DNA of 64,000 bases from assembly GCF_014235185.1 (NCBI RefSeq), contig NZ_CP060131.1, positions 3,479,501-3,543,500 on the forward strand. Reading direction: 5' to 3'. Source of the DNA: Pseudonocardia petroleophila. GTDB lineage: Bacteria; Actinomycetota; Actinomycetes; Mycobacteriales; Pseudonocardiaceae. A program made the translations under genes and the position numbers. The notes under the pieces were generated by a model. That model made no database searches. It saw only the letters and a list, made by a program, of their open reading frames with translations, and had not been told where the DNA came from. Shown piece by piece: positions 1-7,454 of the stretch; the stretch's first letter is position 1, and each line of letters begins with the position of its first letter.

Positions 1-1
1 G

Positions 2-97
2 ACGACCCCGCCCAGGGACACCGCGCGGCTCGTGGGTGACGTCCTCGCGCCCGTCCACCGGCGGGTGGTGGCCAACCGCCGCCGCCTCGCCCGCTAG
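2..97 (+). CDS. C-terminal end of an unidentified protein (possibly DCC/DUF393-like)
   Basis: An open frame enters from the left edge and ends at a TAG at 95-97. Its last residues read [26 protein letters not shown], split here only as the visible tail of about 31 codons with strong G/C third positions. A short amphipathic segment followed by an arginine-rich tail resembles the end of DCC (DUF393) thiol-disulfide oxidoreductases, which often finish with an ARNRYR-like string, but this is a weak resemblance. The gene is 5' truncated by the window. Its stop codon overlaps the stop codon of the facing RNase Z gene by 4 bases (CTAG), a tight tail-to-tail arrangement. Confidence 0.45.
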   Translation, partial: TTPPRDTARLVGDVLAPVHRRVVANRRRLAR

Positions 98-999
98 CGG
101 CGCGGCGGGACCGGCACGCGCTGCAGGTCCCGCGCCACGACGATCTCCCCGCCGAACGCCGCCGCGGCCTCCTCGCCGAACCGGTCGGGGTCGGGGTAGC
201 GCTGGGAGAAGTGGGTGAGCACCAGCGTGCCGACCCCGGCGCGGGCGGCGACGGCCCCGGCCTGGCCCGCGGTGAGGTGGCCGTAGGCGTGGGCCAGGTC
301 GGCGTCGGCGTCGAGGAAGGTCGACTCGATCACCAGCAGGTCGACGCCTGCGGCGAGCGCGTGCACGCCGTCGCAGAGCCGGGTGTCCATGACGAACGCC
401 GCCTTCTGGCCGGGCCGCGGCTCGCTCACCTGGTCGAGGGTGACGCCGTGCATCGACCCCGTGCGCTGCAGCTCCCGGACCGCGGGCCCGCGGATGCCGG
501 CGGCGGCGAGGCGGTCGGGCAGCATGCGGCGCCCGTCGGGCTCGACGACGCGGTAGCCGTAGGACTCGATCCCGTGGTCGAGCCGGCGCACCTCGACGTG
601 CGGGTCGTCGGCGACCGGCCCGTCGGCGGTGATCGGGTGCTCGTGCAGGTCGAGGACGTCGTGGAACGGGGTGGCGTGGCGCAGGCGGTCGAACCACTCC
701 TGGCCGGACGCCGGGTAGTGGGCGTGCACGGGGCGCGCGACGCGGTCGAGCGAGAGGCGCTGGACCACCCCGGGCAGGCCCAGGCAGTGGTCGCCGTGGA
801 AGTGCGTCAGGCAGATGCGGGTGATCGCGGAGGCGGCGACCCCGGCCAGCAGCATCTGCCGCTGGGTGCCCTCGCCCGGGTCGAACAGCAGGCCGTGGGC
901 GTCCCAGCGCAGGAGGTAGCCGTTGTGGTTGCGGTGCCGTGTCGGCGCCTGGCTCGCGGTGCCCAGCACCACGAGCTCCCGCGCCGACACGGCGGTCAC
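94..999 (-). CDS. rnz: Ribonuclease Z (metallo-beta-lactamase fold)
   Basis: A 301-residue zinc-dependent endonuclease of the metallo-beta-lactamase fold, expected to trim tRNA precursors at the 3' side of the discriminator base. The zinc motif HFHGDH lies at residues 66-71, followed by the LGLPG stretch typical of RNase Z; further metal ligands are suggested by [10 protein letters not shown], the MDTR aspartate and a C-terminal LTHFSQRY histidine. Length fits the short bacterial class. The start is a GTG at 999, one base after the stop of the sod gene, so the two are probably co-transcribed from the sod promoter. ElaC-like or arylsulfatase-like members of the fold are the alternative, but the GIESYGYR region favours RNase Z. 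Confidence 0.9.
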   Translation of the reverse strand: MTAVSARELVVLGTASQAPTRHRNHNGYLLRWDAHGLLFDPGEGTQRQMLLAGVAASAITRICLTHFHGDHCLGLPGVVQRLSLDRVARPVHAHYPASGQEWFDRLRHATPFHDVLDLHEHPITADGPVADDPHVEVRRLDHGIESYGYRVVEPDGRRMLPDRLAAAGIRGPAVRELQRTGSMHGVTLDQVSEPRPGQKAAFVMDTRLCDGVHALAAGVDLLVIESTFLDADADLAHAYGHLTAGQAGAVAARAGVGTLVLTHFSQRYPDPDRFGEEAAAAFGGEIVVARDLQRVPVPPRR

Positions 1000-1000
1000 A

Positions 1001-1597
1001 CTAGCGCGCTGCGGCGAACCGCTCCGCGGCGTCGGCCCAGTTCACGACGTTCCACCAGGCCTTCACGTAGTCCGGCTTCACGTTCTTGTACTGCAGGTAG
1101 AACGCGTGCTCCCACATGTCGAGCATGACGATCGGCACGACGCCGACCGGCACGTTCGCCTGCTGGTCCCACAGCTGCAGGATGTGCAGGCGCTGCCCGA
1201 GCGGGTCGTAGGCCAGCACGCCCCAGCCCGACCCCTGGATGGTGGTCGAGGCGGCGGTGAACTGGGCCTGGAAGGCGTCGAACGAGCCGAAGGTCTCGTC
1301 GATCGCGGCGGCCAGCTCGCCGGTGGGCTTCCCGCCGCCGTCGGGGGAGAGGTTCTTCCAGAACAGCGAGTGGTTGACGTGCCCGCCGAGGTTGAACGCG
1401 AGGGCCTTCTCCAGGCCCACGATCGCGCCGAACTCGCCGCTCTCGCGGGCGGCGGCCAGCTTCTCGAGGGTGTCGTTGAGGCCGTTGACGTAGGTCTGGT
1501 GGTGCTTGGAGTGGTGCAGCTCCATGATCTCGCCCGCGATGTGGGGATCCAGCGCGCCGTAGTCGTAGGGGAGGTCGGGAAGCGTGTACTCGGCCAC
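1001..1597 (-). CDS. sodA: Superoxide dismutase, Fe/Mn type
   Basis: A 198-residue cytosolic Fe/Mn superoxide dismutase that converts superoxide to peroxide and oxygen. The four metal ligands can be placed: His28 ([11 protein letters not shown]), His76 ([12 protein letters not shown]), Asp160 and His164 ([12 protein letters not shown]). The GSGWG and WNVVNW segments are also typical. The frame stays open far upstream, but the protein clearly begins at the GTG at 1597 ([10 protein letters not shown]), which has GGAG placed about 8 bases ahead. The gene runs directly into rnz with a 1-base gap. Whether Mn or Fe is used cannot be decided safely from sequence; actinobacterial homologues are mostly Mn or cambialistic. 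Confidence 0.95.
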   Translation of the reverse strand: MAEYTLPDLPYDYGALDPHIAGEIMELHHSKHHQTYVNGLNDTLEKLAAARESGEFGAIVGLEKALAFNLGGHVNHSLFWKNLSPDGGGKPTGELAAAIDETFGSFDAFQAQFTAASTTIQGSGWGVLAYDPLGQRLHILQLWDQQANVPVGVVPIVMLDMWEHAFYLQYKNVKPDYVKAWWNVVNWADAAERFAAAR

Positions 1598-1672
1598 GGG
1601 GTAGCTCCTTCGATCGTTTCTCTGGTGCCGCCATCTTGCAGTAGCCACCCGATCTCCGCCGGGTGCACCGGC

Positions 1673-1678
1673 TAGCGT
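1673..1678 (+). promoter_or_regulatory. -10 element TAGCGT of a leaderless transcript
   Basis: TAGCGT fits the actinobacterial -10 pattern TANNNT and lies 6 bases before the GTG of the HAD gene at 1685. No ribosome binding site exists between them, so the mRNA probably begins at the start codon. Confidence 0.55.
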
Positions 1679-1684
1679 GCGAGA

Positions 1685-2284
1685 GTGATCACCGCGGTGG
1701 TGTGGGACATGGACGGCACGCTGCTCGACTCGATCGACGCCATCGCCGCGGCCTTCGCGGCCGCGGCCGGGCGCGGGCCGATCCCGCCCGCCGAGGTGGA
1801 GCGGCTGTTCCGGCTGCCGACGCCGGAGGCGATCCTCGCCGACCTGACCGGGCGCCCGACCGGCGTCGACGCCTTCTACCGCGCGCTCGCCGCCGAGGCC
1901 GCGCACGTCCGGCCGTACCCGGGGATCCGCGTGGCGCTCACCGCGCTCACCGTGCCGACGGGGGTGTTCACCGGGTCGAACGCGGTCGCCACCGACATCC
2001 TGCTGCGCGCGACCGGCCTGCGGGACCTGTTCGGCACCGTCGTCGCCGGCGACGACGTCGACCGGCGCAAACCCGACCCCGCCGGGCTGGAGCTGGCGTG
2101 CCGGCGGCTCGGCGTGCCCGCCGGATCGGCGCTGTACGTGGGCGACTCGGCGACCGACCTGGAGACCGCGCGGCGCGCCGGGGCGTCGCCGGTCGCGGCG
2201 GCGTGGGGGCACAACCACCGGCCCGGCGACGGCGACGCTGTCGTCTGCGCCCGTCCCGGCGACGTCCTCGCGCTGCTGGCGTGA
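1685..2284 (+). CDS. HAD-superfamily phosphatase (phosphoglycolate phosphatase-like)
   Basis: A 199-residue haloacid dehalogenase-like hydrolase. Motif I is DMDGT at residues 8-12 (nucleophile Asp8, acid Asp10), motif II is the FTGSN stretch near residue 97, the motif III lysine sits in RRKPDP, and motif IV is [11 protein letters not shown] helical cap lies between motifs I and II, as in subfamily IA (Gph/PGMB type). Phosphoglycolate or a sugar phosphate is a plausible substrate but the sequence does not decide it. It starts with GTG at 1685 without a Shine-Dalgarno, and a TAGCGT -10 box sits 6 bases upstream. It is divergent from the sod-rnz pair. Confidence 0.85.
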   Translation: MITAVVWDMDGTLLDSIDAIAAAFAAAAGRGPIPPAEVERLFRLPTPEAILADLTGRPTGVDAFYRALAAEAAHVRPYPGIRVALTALTVPTGVFTGSNAVATDILLRATGLRDLFGTVVAGDDVDRRKPDPAGLELACRRLGVPAGSALYVGDSATDLETARRAGASPVAAAWGHNHRPGDGDAVVCARPGDVLALLA

Positions 2285-2335
2285 CGACCGCCGCCCCCGG
2301 TCGCGCCGCGCGCGTCCGGTGCGCACACTTCCCGG

Positions 2336-2821
2336 ATGAGCCGCTTCTCCGCGACCACCGAGTCGGAGGCCGTCGTGGCCGCCGAGCGATCCCGGATCTG
2401 GGCGGTCCTGACCGATCCCGTCCTGCTGCCGCAGCTGACGCCGCTGCTGAAGAAGATCGAGACCGACGGCGACCACTGGCGGTGGCACCTCGTCGGGCTC
2501 TCGGTGCTGGGCGTCGGGATCAGCCCGGTGTTCACCGAGGAGATGACCTTCGACGCCGGTGACGGCGACGGCCACCGCATCGACTACACCCACGCCCCGC
2601 CGCCCGGATCGCGCGAGAGCACCGGGGCCGAGGGCTGGTACGTCCTCACCGACGAGCCCGGCGGGACGCGGCTCGCGATCAGCCTCGGCCTGAGCGTCGA
2701 GCTGCCGCTCCCGCGGCTGGCGGCCCCGGCCGTCACCGCGGTGATGAAGGAGACGATGCAGCGGATGGGGGATCGGTTCTCGGCCAACCTGCTCCGTCAT
2801 CTCGGGGTCCCGGCCCGGTAG
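2336..2821 (+). CDS. SRPBCC (START-like) domain protein
   Basis: A 161-residue protein with the SRPBCC/polyketide-cyclase-like fold: a beta strand with [20 protein letters not shown] at the start, alternating strands, and a long C-terminal helix ([19 protein letters not shown]). Such proteins bind hydrophobic ligands in a deep cavity; no ligand can be named. The ATG at 2336 follows CACACT at a distance of 6 bases, resembling a weak leaderless promoter, and no clear ribosome binding site is present. It ends 55 bases before the Lrp regulator on the same strand; a regulatory link is possible but not shown. Confidence 0.7.
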   Translation: MSRFSATTESEAVVAAERSRIWAVLTDPVLLPQLTPLLKKIETDGDHWRWHLVGLSVLGVGISPVFTEEMTFDAGDGDGHRIDYTHAPPPGSRESTGAEGWYVLTDEPGGTRLAISLGLSVELPLPRLAAPAVTAVMKETMQRMGDRFSANLLRHLGVPAR

Positions 2822-2843
2822 GTTGACGGGGACGTGTACGGAC

Positions 2844-2863
2844 TCCGACACGCAGGTGTCGGA
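2844..2863 (+). promoter_or_regulatory. 20-bp palindrome upstream of the Lrp gene (candidate operator)
   Basis: Perfect 8-bp arms with a 4-bp centre, TCCGACACgcagGTGTCGGA. It lies between a -10-like TAGGTT (2819-2824) and the proposed GTG start at 2877, so it would fall in the 5' leader. Autoregulation by the downstream Lrp-type protein is an inference. Confidence 0.45.
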
Positions 2864-2876
2864 AGCGAGGTGCGCG

Positions 2877-3839
2877 GTGGCCGGGCCCCTCGCCGTGCTC
2901 GACCGGCGCATCGTCGGGGCGCTGCAGGTCGACGGCCGCGCGCCGTGGGAGCGGATCGCCGCCGCGCTCGGTGAGCCGGAGGGCACCGTCGCCCGGCACG
3001 GGCTGGCCCTGCTGGCCGACGGCGGCGTGCAGGTCATCGGGGTGCCCGCCCCGGAGGCGGGCACGGTCGTGCACCTGCGCTGCGGCCCGGGCCAGGAGCG
3101 GGTGGCGGCGCTGGCCCTCGCGCGGCGCCGCGACACCCGCTGGGCCCACCTGCTGGCCGGACCGGCCGGCGGGGTCGCCGAGATCGGCTGCCCGCCCGAG
3201 CGACTGGCCCGGCTCGTCGGGGACGAACTGCCCCGGCTGCCCGGTCTCGTCGACGCCACGGCGGACACGGTGCTGCGCTACGTCCGCACCGAGGACGAGT
3301 GGCGCCCCGGCCTGCTCGCGCCCGAGGAGTGCGAGGCCCTCACCGAGCACCTGCCCCCGCCGGGCGACGCGCCGTTCGGGGAGACCAAGGAGCTCGGCCC
3401 CACCGACCGCATGCTCCTCACCGCCCTGCAGTTCGACGCCCGTCGCGGCGACGACGAGCTCGCCGAGGTCACCGGGCTCTCCCGCAGCGCGGTGCCCCGG
3501 CGGGTCGACCGCCTGCGCCGCGACGGCCGGCTCCGGATCCGCGTCGTCGTCGACCCCGCCCGGCTCGGTTTCGGCCTGCGCGCGGTGGTGCGGGCGTCGG
3601 CGGCGCCGCGGGACGTGGCCGCCGTCGCGGCCGGGCTGCGGCGGGAGCCGTGGGTGCTGCGGGCGTGCCGGACGACCGGCGACCGGCCGCTGCTCGCCGA
3701 GGTCGCGGTGCCCGGGGTCGACGCGCTGCACGACCTCACCACAGACGCCCCGTGGCTCGACCGCGTCACGGCCCTGGACACGGCGGTGGTGGTGGGGACG
3801 GTGAAGGACGGCGGCCTCTTCGCCCCGCCCCCCGACTGA
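2877..3839 (+). CDS. Lrp/AsnC-type regulator with two modules
   Basis: A roughly 320-residue transcription factor made of two Lrp-like modules. The first begins [25 protein letters not shown], a winged-helix DNA-binding start, followed by a RAM-like ligand domain; the second starts near residue 176 ([24 protein letters not shown]) and again leads into a RAM-like domain. Ordinary Lrp proteins are about 150 residues, so this is the tandem type found in actinomycetes, probably binding DNA as an intramolecular pair. The frame is open from a TTG at 2823, but I chose GTG 2877 because GCGAGG lies just upstream and the first helix follows; GTG 2856 is an alternative. The effector (amino acid or other) is not recognisable. 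Confidence 0.8.
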   Translation: MAGPLAVLDRRIVGALQVDGRAPWERIAAALGEPEGTVARHGLALLADGGVQVIGVPAPEAGTVVHLRCGPGQERVAALALARRRDTRWAHLLAGPAGGVAEIGCPPERLARLVGDELPRLPGLVDATADTVLRYVRTEDEWRPGLLAPEECEALTEHLPPPGDAPFGETKELGPTDRMLLTALQFDARRGDDELAEVTGLSRSAVPRRVDRLRRDGRLRIRVVVDPARLGFGLRAVVRASAAPRDVAAVAAGLRREPWVLRACRTTGDRPLLAEVAVPGVDALHDLTTDAPWLDRVTALDTAVVVGTVKDGGLFAPPPD

Positions 3840-3856
3840 CCCCCACCCCCCGCCCC

Positions 3857-4133
3857 GCGAGTTTGCGGCCGCCCCCGGCGAGTTTGCGGCCGCCCCCGGC
3901 GAGTTTGCGGATGGAGCGCGGCGAGTTTGCCGCTGCCGCCGGGCGAGTTGGCGGCTGTCGCTTAGCGAGTTCGCCGATCATCCTCGGTGGGTTGGCCACT
4001 CGTGCTCGGCGTGTTCATCGCTGTTGCCAGGCGACCCGTGCCTGTCGCTGGACGAGGCTGCCGTTCCTGGCGTTGGCCGCTGCTACGTGGCGCGTCGGTC
4101 GCTGTCGTCCGGCGCGTTCACGGCTGGCGTTCG
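3857..4133 (+). repeat. Degenerating 22-bp tandem repeat array
   Basis: About 13 head-to-tail units. The first two are identical 21-mers starting GCGAGTTTGCGG; the next units begin at 3899, 3921, 3943, 3965, 3987, 4009 and 4031 with exact 22-base spacing, and later units (4070, 4090, 4112) become increasingly divergent. The core is GCGAGTTTGCCG followed by a variable stretch and CG. The units touch each other without unique spacers, so this is not CRISPR. The same unit occurs in opposite orientation inside cobB at 25374-25455. Confidence 0.85.
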
Positions 4134-4494
4134 ATGAGTGGTGGGTCGGGTGCGGGTCGATCCTCATCTGTGCGTTTCCCGTTGCCGGCTGCCGGTCCGG
4201 CGTGGTCCGGTCTACTGCGGGCCAGGACGCCAGCCGGCCTCGCACGGGTCGATCCGGGCGGTGGGGTTGCGGTTCGGGACCACGGGGCGTCTCTCCCGAC
4301 CCGGCCGAGCGTCCGGGAGCGGGTCGGGCACGTCGGTCGGGGACGGCCGCCCGCCCCACCACGTCATCCGGTACTTCACCCCAGACGACCCACGCCCGAC
4401 CGACACCAGCGCACTACGCCGAAGAAGGCCGGACAGCCCACCATCCGAAGCGCCCAGTCATGCGCCGAACGGTCCCTGGGCTGCGACAATTCCC
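4134..4494. other. Non-coding stretch between the 22-bp array and the HNH promoter
   Basis: No convincing gene is present. Open frames here lack protein-like composition and G/C third-position bias. The left end may be a further decayed continuation of the 22-bp array. The base composition looks less GC-rich by eye than neighbouring genes, consistent with an accessory insertion; this was not computed. Confidence 0.5.
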
Positions 4495-4523
4495 TTCGAC
4501 TCGAACGTGTGTTCTAGTAGAAT
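4495..4523 (+). promoter_or_regulatory. Promoter of the HNH gene (-35 TTCGAC, -10 TAGAAT)
   Basis: TTCGAC at 4495-4500 and TAGAAT at 4518-4523 are separated by 17 bases. TAGAAT ends 6 bases before the ATG at 4530, so the transcript is probably leaderless. The spacer is occupied by a LexA-like site. Confidence 0.65.
4501..4516 (+). promoter_or_regulatory. LexA-like SOS box
   Basis: TCGAACGTGTGTTCTA matches the actinobacterial/mycobacterial SOS consensus TCGAAC-N4-GTTCGA except in the last positions. It lies exactly between the -35 and -10 hexamers, where LexA would block RNA polymerase. Several 13E12-family genes of Mycobacterium tuberculosis are known LexA targets, which supports the call. 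Confidence 0.65.
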
Positions 4524-4529
4524 CAGGCC

Positions 4530-5801
4530 ATGGCCGGCGACACCCTCCGAGACGCGCACCAGCACCTCGCTGCCGCACTCGACGACCTCGACGCCGCCAC
4601 CACCCACGCCTCCGAGAACGACCTCATCTCCCTGCTGACCCTCTGCGAGGGCCTCACCCGGCGGGTCGAGGCGATCTCCAGTGCCGCTGTGGCCGTTCTC
4701 GACGACCGGGGCACGTTCCTGTCCCGTGGCTATCCGAACACCGCTGCTGCGGTGTCAGACCTACTGTCCTGGGACCACCGCCACGCCCGGTCCTTCACCG
4801 CCGCCGCCACCGACGTCCACGCCCGCACCACCCTCAGCGGGGAACAGCTCCCCGCGCGGATGCCCGCCACCGCCGCCGCGTTCGACGCAGGAGTGATCGG
4901 GTGGCGGCACGTCGAGGTGATCCACCGTGTGCTGGGCACCCGGGCTGCCGAACGGCTCACCACATCAGCGTGGACCGGCGCAGAGGCACAGCTCGCCGAC
5001 TACGCCCAGCAGGCCAAGCCCGGACAACTGCTCAGCTTCGGCACCCTGCTGATCGACCGGTTGGATCAGGACGGGCCCGAACCCGACGACGCCCCGCCCC
5101 CGGTGAACGAGCTGCGCCTGGTCCGGCACCGCGGCGGCGCCGGTGGGTCGATCAAGGGCCGGTTCGAAGACCCCATGCTCTACGACGCCATCGCCGCCGT
5201 GATCGACGCGAAGGCCAGGCCGTTGACCGCCGACGACGACCGGACCGCCCCGCAACGGCAGGCCGAAGCGCTGGCCGACGTGTGCGGGTACGTCCTCGAC
5301 CACGGCGACGACCTCCCCGAGACCGGCGGCCGCCGCCCCCACCTCACCGTGATCATCCGGTTGGAGGACCTGGAACAGCGAGCCCGGGGCGCCATGCTGG
5401 AGTTCGGCGGCACCATCACCCCCGCCACCCTCCGGACGCTGGCCTGCGACGCCGGAGTCGTCCCCATCGTCATGAACGGCGACAGCCAACCCCTCGACGT
5501 GGGACGCGAGAAGCGCACCATCCCCGACGGGCTCCGCAAAGCCATCACCGTCAGAGACCGCGGCTGCGCGCACCCCGGATGCGACCGACCACCCTCCTGG
5601 TGCGACGTCCACCACGTCGACCACTGGGGACGAGAAGGACCCACGGAGCTCAACAACCTGGTCATGCTGTGCAAAGCCCACCACCGCCAGATCCACCACT
5701 CGGACTGGACCGTCCGGATCCGCGACGGGCTACCGGAGTTCCTCCCACCCCGATGGATCGACCCCACCCAGAAGCCCCGCCGGAAGATCCTCGTCCTCTG
5801 A
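4530..5801 (+). CDS. DUF222 / HNH endonuclease (13E12 family)
   Basis: A 423-residue protein of the actinobacterial 13E12/DUF222 family. The N-terminal 300 residues are helical and alanine-rich (DUF222); the last ~90 residues form an HNH nuclease: two cysteines in RGCAHPGCDRP, the catalytic-type WCDVHHVDHW, then ELNNLVMLCKAHHRQIHHSDW. The cysteine pairs probably bind a structural zinc. Family members are multicopy and often linked to mobile or recombination functions, but no specific substrate is known. Start ATG 4530 follows a TAGAAT box by 6 bases. The promoter holds a LexA-like box, so expression during DNA damage is expected. It is flanked by repeat arrays on both sides, which suits an accessory insertion. 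Confidence 0.85.
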   Translation: MAGDTLRDAHQHLAAALDDLDAATTHASENDLISLLTLCEGLTRRVEAISSAAVAVLDDRGTFLSRGYPNTAAAVSDLLSWDHRHARSFTAAATDVHARTTLSGEQLPARMPATAAAFDAGVIGWRHVEVIHRVLGTRAAERLTTSAWTGAEAQLADYAQQAKPGQLLSFGTLLIDRLDQDGPEPDDAPPPVNELRLVRHRGGAGGSIKGRFEDPMLYDAIAAVIDAKARPLTADDDRTAPQRQAEALADVCGYVLDHGDDLPETGGRRPHLTVIIRLEDLEQRARGAMLEFGGTITPATLRTLACDAGVVPIVMNGDSQPLDVGREKRTIPDGLRKAITVRDRGCAHPGCDRPPSWCDVHHVDHWGREGPTELNNLVMLCKAHHRQIHHSDWTVRIRDGLPEFLPPRWIDPTQKPRRKILVL

Positions 5802-6200
5802 TCGTCTGCTCGGCGAGCGCCCGTGCGCCCCTCCGTCCTGGCCGCGTCGTGCGGTGAGGCGCGGCTGTCTGCGGCGGTGCCGCCGATGGGAGCCTCGGAC
5901 CACGGGCTGCGGCGAGGTCGGCCTTCCGGCACCGACCGCTCACCGGCGGGCGCCGTCACCTCGCTGCGCATCTGTCCCTGACGGACCGGTGGATCGTGGC
6001 CGCCGTCGGCGCGACCGATCAGGTGCCGGAACTGCGGCGGCGTGCCGAGTCGGCCGACTGCTGAGTCCGGCGCGGTGGCGTCTCTGAGATCGCCCCGGCT
6101 ACGTCCGAACGAGCGGGTCGCCTCGCCGACGGCAGTGGAGCCGCCTGTCGGGCAGCAGTCCGCCGGGGCGGCGGCCACGGGGCGGCCGTCCGCCGAGGGG
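5802..6200. other. Intergenic stretch with a possible gene remnant
   Basis: No intact gene. On the plus strand an open stretch from about 5860 to the TGA at 6063-6065 reads protein-like near its end (LTDRWIVAAVGATDQVPELR) but has no ATG, GTG or TTG start. It may be the decayed 3' end of a gene. The remainder shows nothing recognisable. Confidence 0.4.
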
Positions 6201-6480
6201 CGACCACCAGGCTCCGACCACCAGCCGCCGACCACCAGGCGGCGACCACCAGGCGGCGACCACCAGGCGGCGACCACCAGGCGGCGGTCACCGGGGCACG
6301 GCCATCGGAGCGCCGGTCAGGGTGCGCGGTCGCCGGGGCGCGGTCGCCGGGCCGCGACTGCCGGGCCGCGACTGCCGGGCCGCGACTGCCGGGCCGCGAC
6401 TGCCGGGCCGCGACTGCCGGGTCCCGGCCTCCGGGCATCGGCCACCAGGAGGTGGCCACGGGTGCCCGCAACCGGGGCGG
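6201..6480. repeat. 14-bp minisatellite with two unit types
   Basis: Tandem units with exact 14-base spacing. Type A (CGACCACCAGGCGG and close variants) has its conserved adenine at 6203, 6217, 6231, 6245, 6259 and 6273. Type B (CGCGACTGCCGGGC) has its adenine at 6357, 6371, 6385, 6399 and 6413. Degenerate units bridge the two blocks and trail off to about 6480. Because 14 is not a multiple of 3 and there is no consistent codon bias, the open frames crossing the array on both strands are not credible genes. Confidence 0.85.
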
Positions 6481-6607
6481 CGCGATCCCATCCGCGGGCT
6501 GTGGCCACCGCGCGATGGGAGCAGGGGGAGGCAGGGCCGGACCGCCCACGACGGTGCGAACCGACCAGCGGTGGGCATCGGCGGCGCGACAGGGCACGAT
6601 CGGCGAC

Positions 6608-6910
6608 ATGTACGTGAACCTCGCGGCCGACGGCGCGGTCGTCGCCGACGCCGACGACTGCACCCGCCTGCACCTCGCCACCGCCCTGGACGGGGCGGCG
6701 CTGCGGGCCGCCCTGCGCGACACCGGCACCGGGCAGGTCGCGCCGGACGGGGCGGTGTGGCTCGACGTCGCCGTGCTCCGCTCCCGGGCACAGCTCGTCG
6801 CCATGGCGGAGGACTGGCCGCAGCGCTGGGACGGCATGATCGGCTACGCCGAGAAGGCCGGCTGGCTCTCGGTCGACGGGCGGACGGTGCAGGTGCACGT
6901 CGAGCGCTGA
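6608..6910 (+). CDS. Small protein of unknown function (100 aa)
   Basis: Starts MYVNLAADGAVVADADDCTRLHL and ends with a compact helical and strand-rich region (AEKAGWLSVDGRTVQVHVER). The frame is open further upstream through the repeat array, but protein-like composition only begins at ATG 6608. CACGAT lies 7 bases before the ATG, a possible leaderless -10. I do not recognise a named family; length and composition suggest a small soluble cytosolic protein. It lies upstream of the SRPBCC-LLM pair on the same strand, with a separate promoter between them. Confidence 0.6.
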   Translation: MYVNLAADGAVVADADDCTRLHLATALDGAALRAALRDTGTGQVAPDGAVWLDVAVLRSRAQLVAMAEDWPQRWDGMIGYAEKAGWLSVDGRTVQVHVER

Positions 6911-6915
6911 TGGCC

Positions 6916-6921
6916 TAGGTT
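6916..6921 (+). promoter_or_regulatory. -10 element TAGGTT for the SRPBCC-LLM operon
   Basis: TAGGTT fits TANNNT and would start transcription near 6928, giving a leader of about 30 bases before the ATG at 6960, which has GGGGAGAG as ribosome binding site. Confidence 0.5.
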
Positions 6922-6959
6922 CCTCCGCGATACCCAACTCAGCTCACAGGGGAGAGCGG

Positions 6960-7454
6960 ATGAGGTACGCGGACGGGCCGGTCGTGGAGGGCAGCGTGCA
7001 CGTCGCCGCCCCGCCGGAGCGGGTGTGGGAGCTGGTCAGCGACATCCACCTGATCGCGTCCCTGAGCGGCGAGGTGCGGTCCGTCGAGTGGCTCGACGGG
7101 GACGGCGCCGCCACCGTCGGCCGGGCGTTCCGCGGAACCAGCTTCCACCGCGCCGTCGGCGAGTGGTCGACGACGTCGCGGATCGTGTCCTGCGAGGAGC
7201 CACGGGCGTTCGGCTGGGACGTCGAGGACCCGCAGAACCCGTCGGCGAGCTGGCGCTTCGAGCTCACCCCGCGCGACGGCGGCACCGACCTGCGCCAGTG
7301 GGCCCGGCTCGGACCGGGGCCGTCCTTCCTCTGCGTCGCCATCGAGCGGATGCCGGAGAAGGAGGAGCGCATCGTCGCCGGACGGCTGCGCGAGTGGCAG
7401 GCCGGGATCGAGGCGAACCTGGCGGCGATCAAGGAGCGGGCCGAGAACCCGTGA
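6960..7454 (+). CDS. SRPBCC family protein
   Basis: A 164-residue START/Bet v1-like protein. The N-terminal strand EGSVHVAAPPERVWELVSDIH is the usual entry of this fold, and the C-terminal helix (RLREWQAGIEANLAAIKERA) would close the cavity. These proteins bind or process hydrophobic small molecules, or act as partners of oxidoreductases. The ATG at 6960 is preceded by AGGGGAGAG. The stop overlaps the GTG of the following LLM oxidoreductase (GTGA), so the two are translationally coupled and probably act on related compounds. The ligand is unknown. Confidence 0.75.
   Translation: MRYADGPVVEGSVHVAAPPERVWELVSDIHLIASLSGEVRSVEWLDGDGAATVGRAFRGTSFHRAVGEWSTTSRIVSCEEPRAFGWDVEDPQNPSASWRFELTPRDGGTDLRQWARLGPGPSFLCVAIERMPEKEERIVAGRLREWQAGIEANLAAIKERAENP

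Noticed and set aside
1001-3268. A 755-codon minus-strand frame containing superoxide dismutase at its end.
   Set aside because: Only the last 198 codons are protein-like. The rest is antisense to the HAD, SRPBCC and Lrp genes. The GTG at 1597 has a ribosome binding site.
3857-4133. CRISPR array.
   Set aside because: Units are contiguous without unique spacers, and no cas genes are in the window.
3299-5857. An 852-codon plus-strand frame crossing the Lrp gene, the 22-bp array and the HNH gene.
   Set aside because: It is a shifted shadow of both genes with Arg/Pro-rich composition and no recognisable domain.
5860-6065. Open stretch ending LTDRWIVAAVGATDQVPELR before a TGA.
   Set aside because: It has no usable start codon and is short; kept only as a possible gene remnant.
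6019-6837. Several long frames on both strands across the 14-bp minisatellite.
   Set aside because: The 14-base period shifts frame at every unit, and the frames are open only because of GC content.
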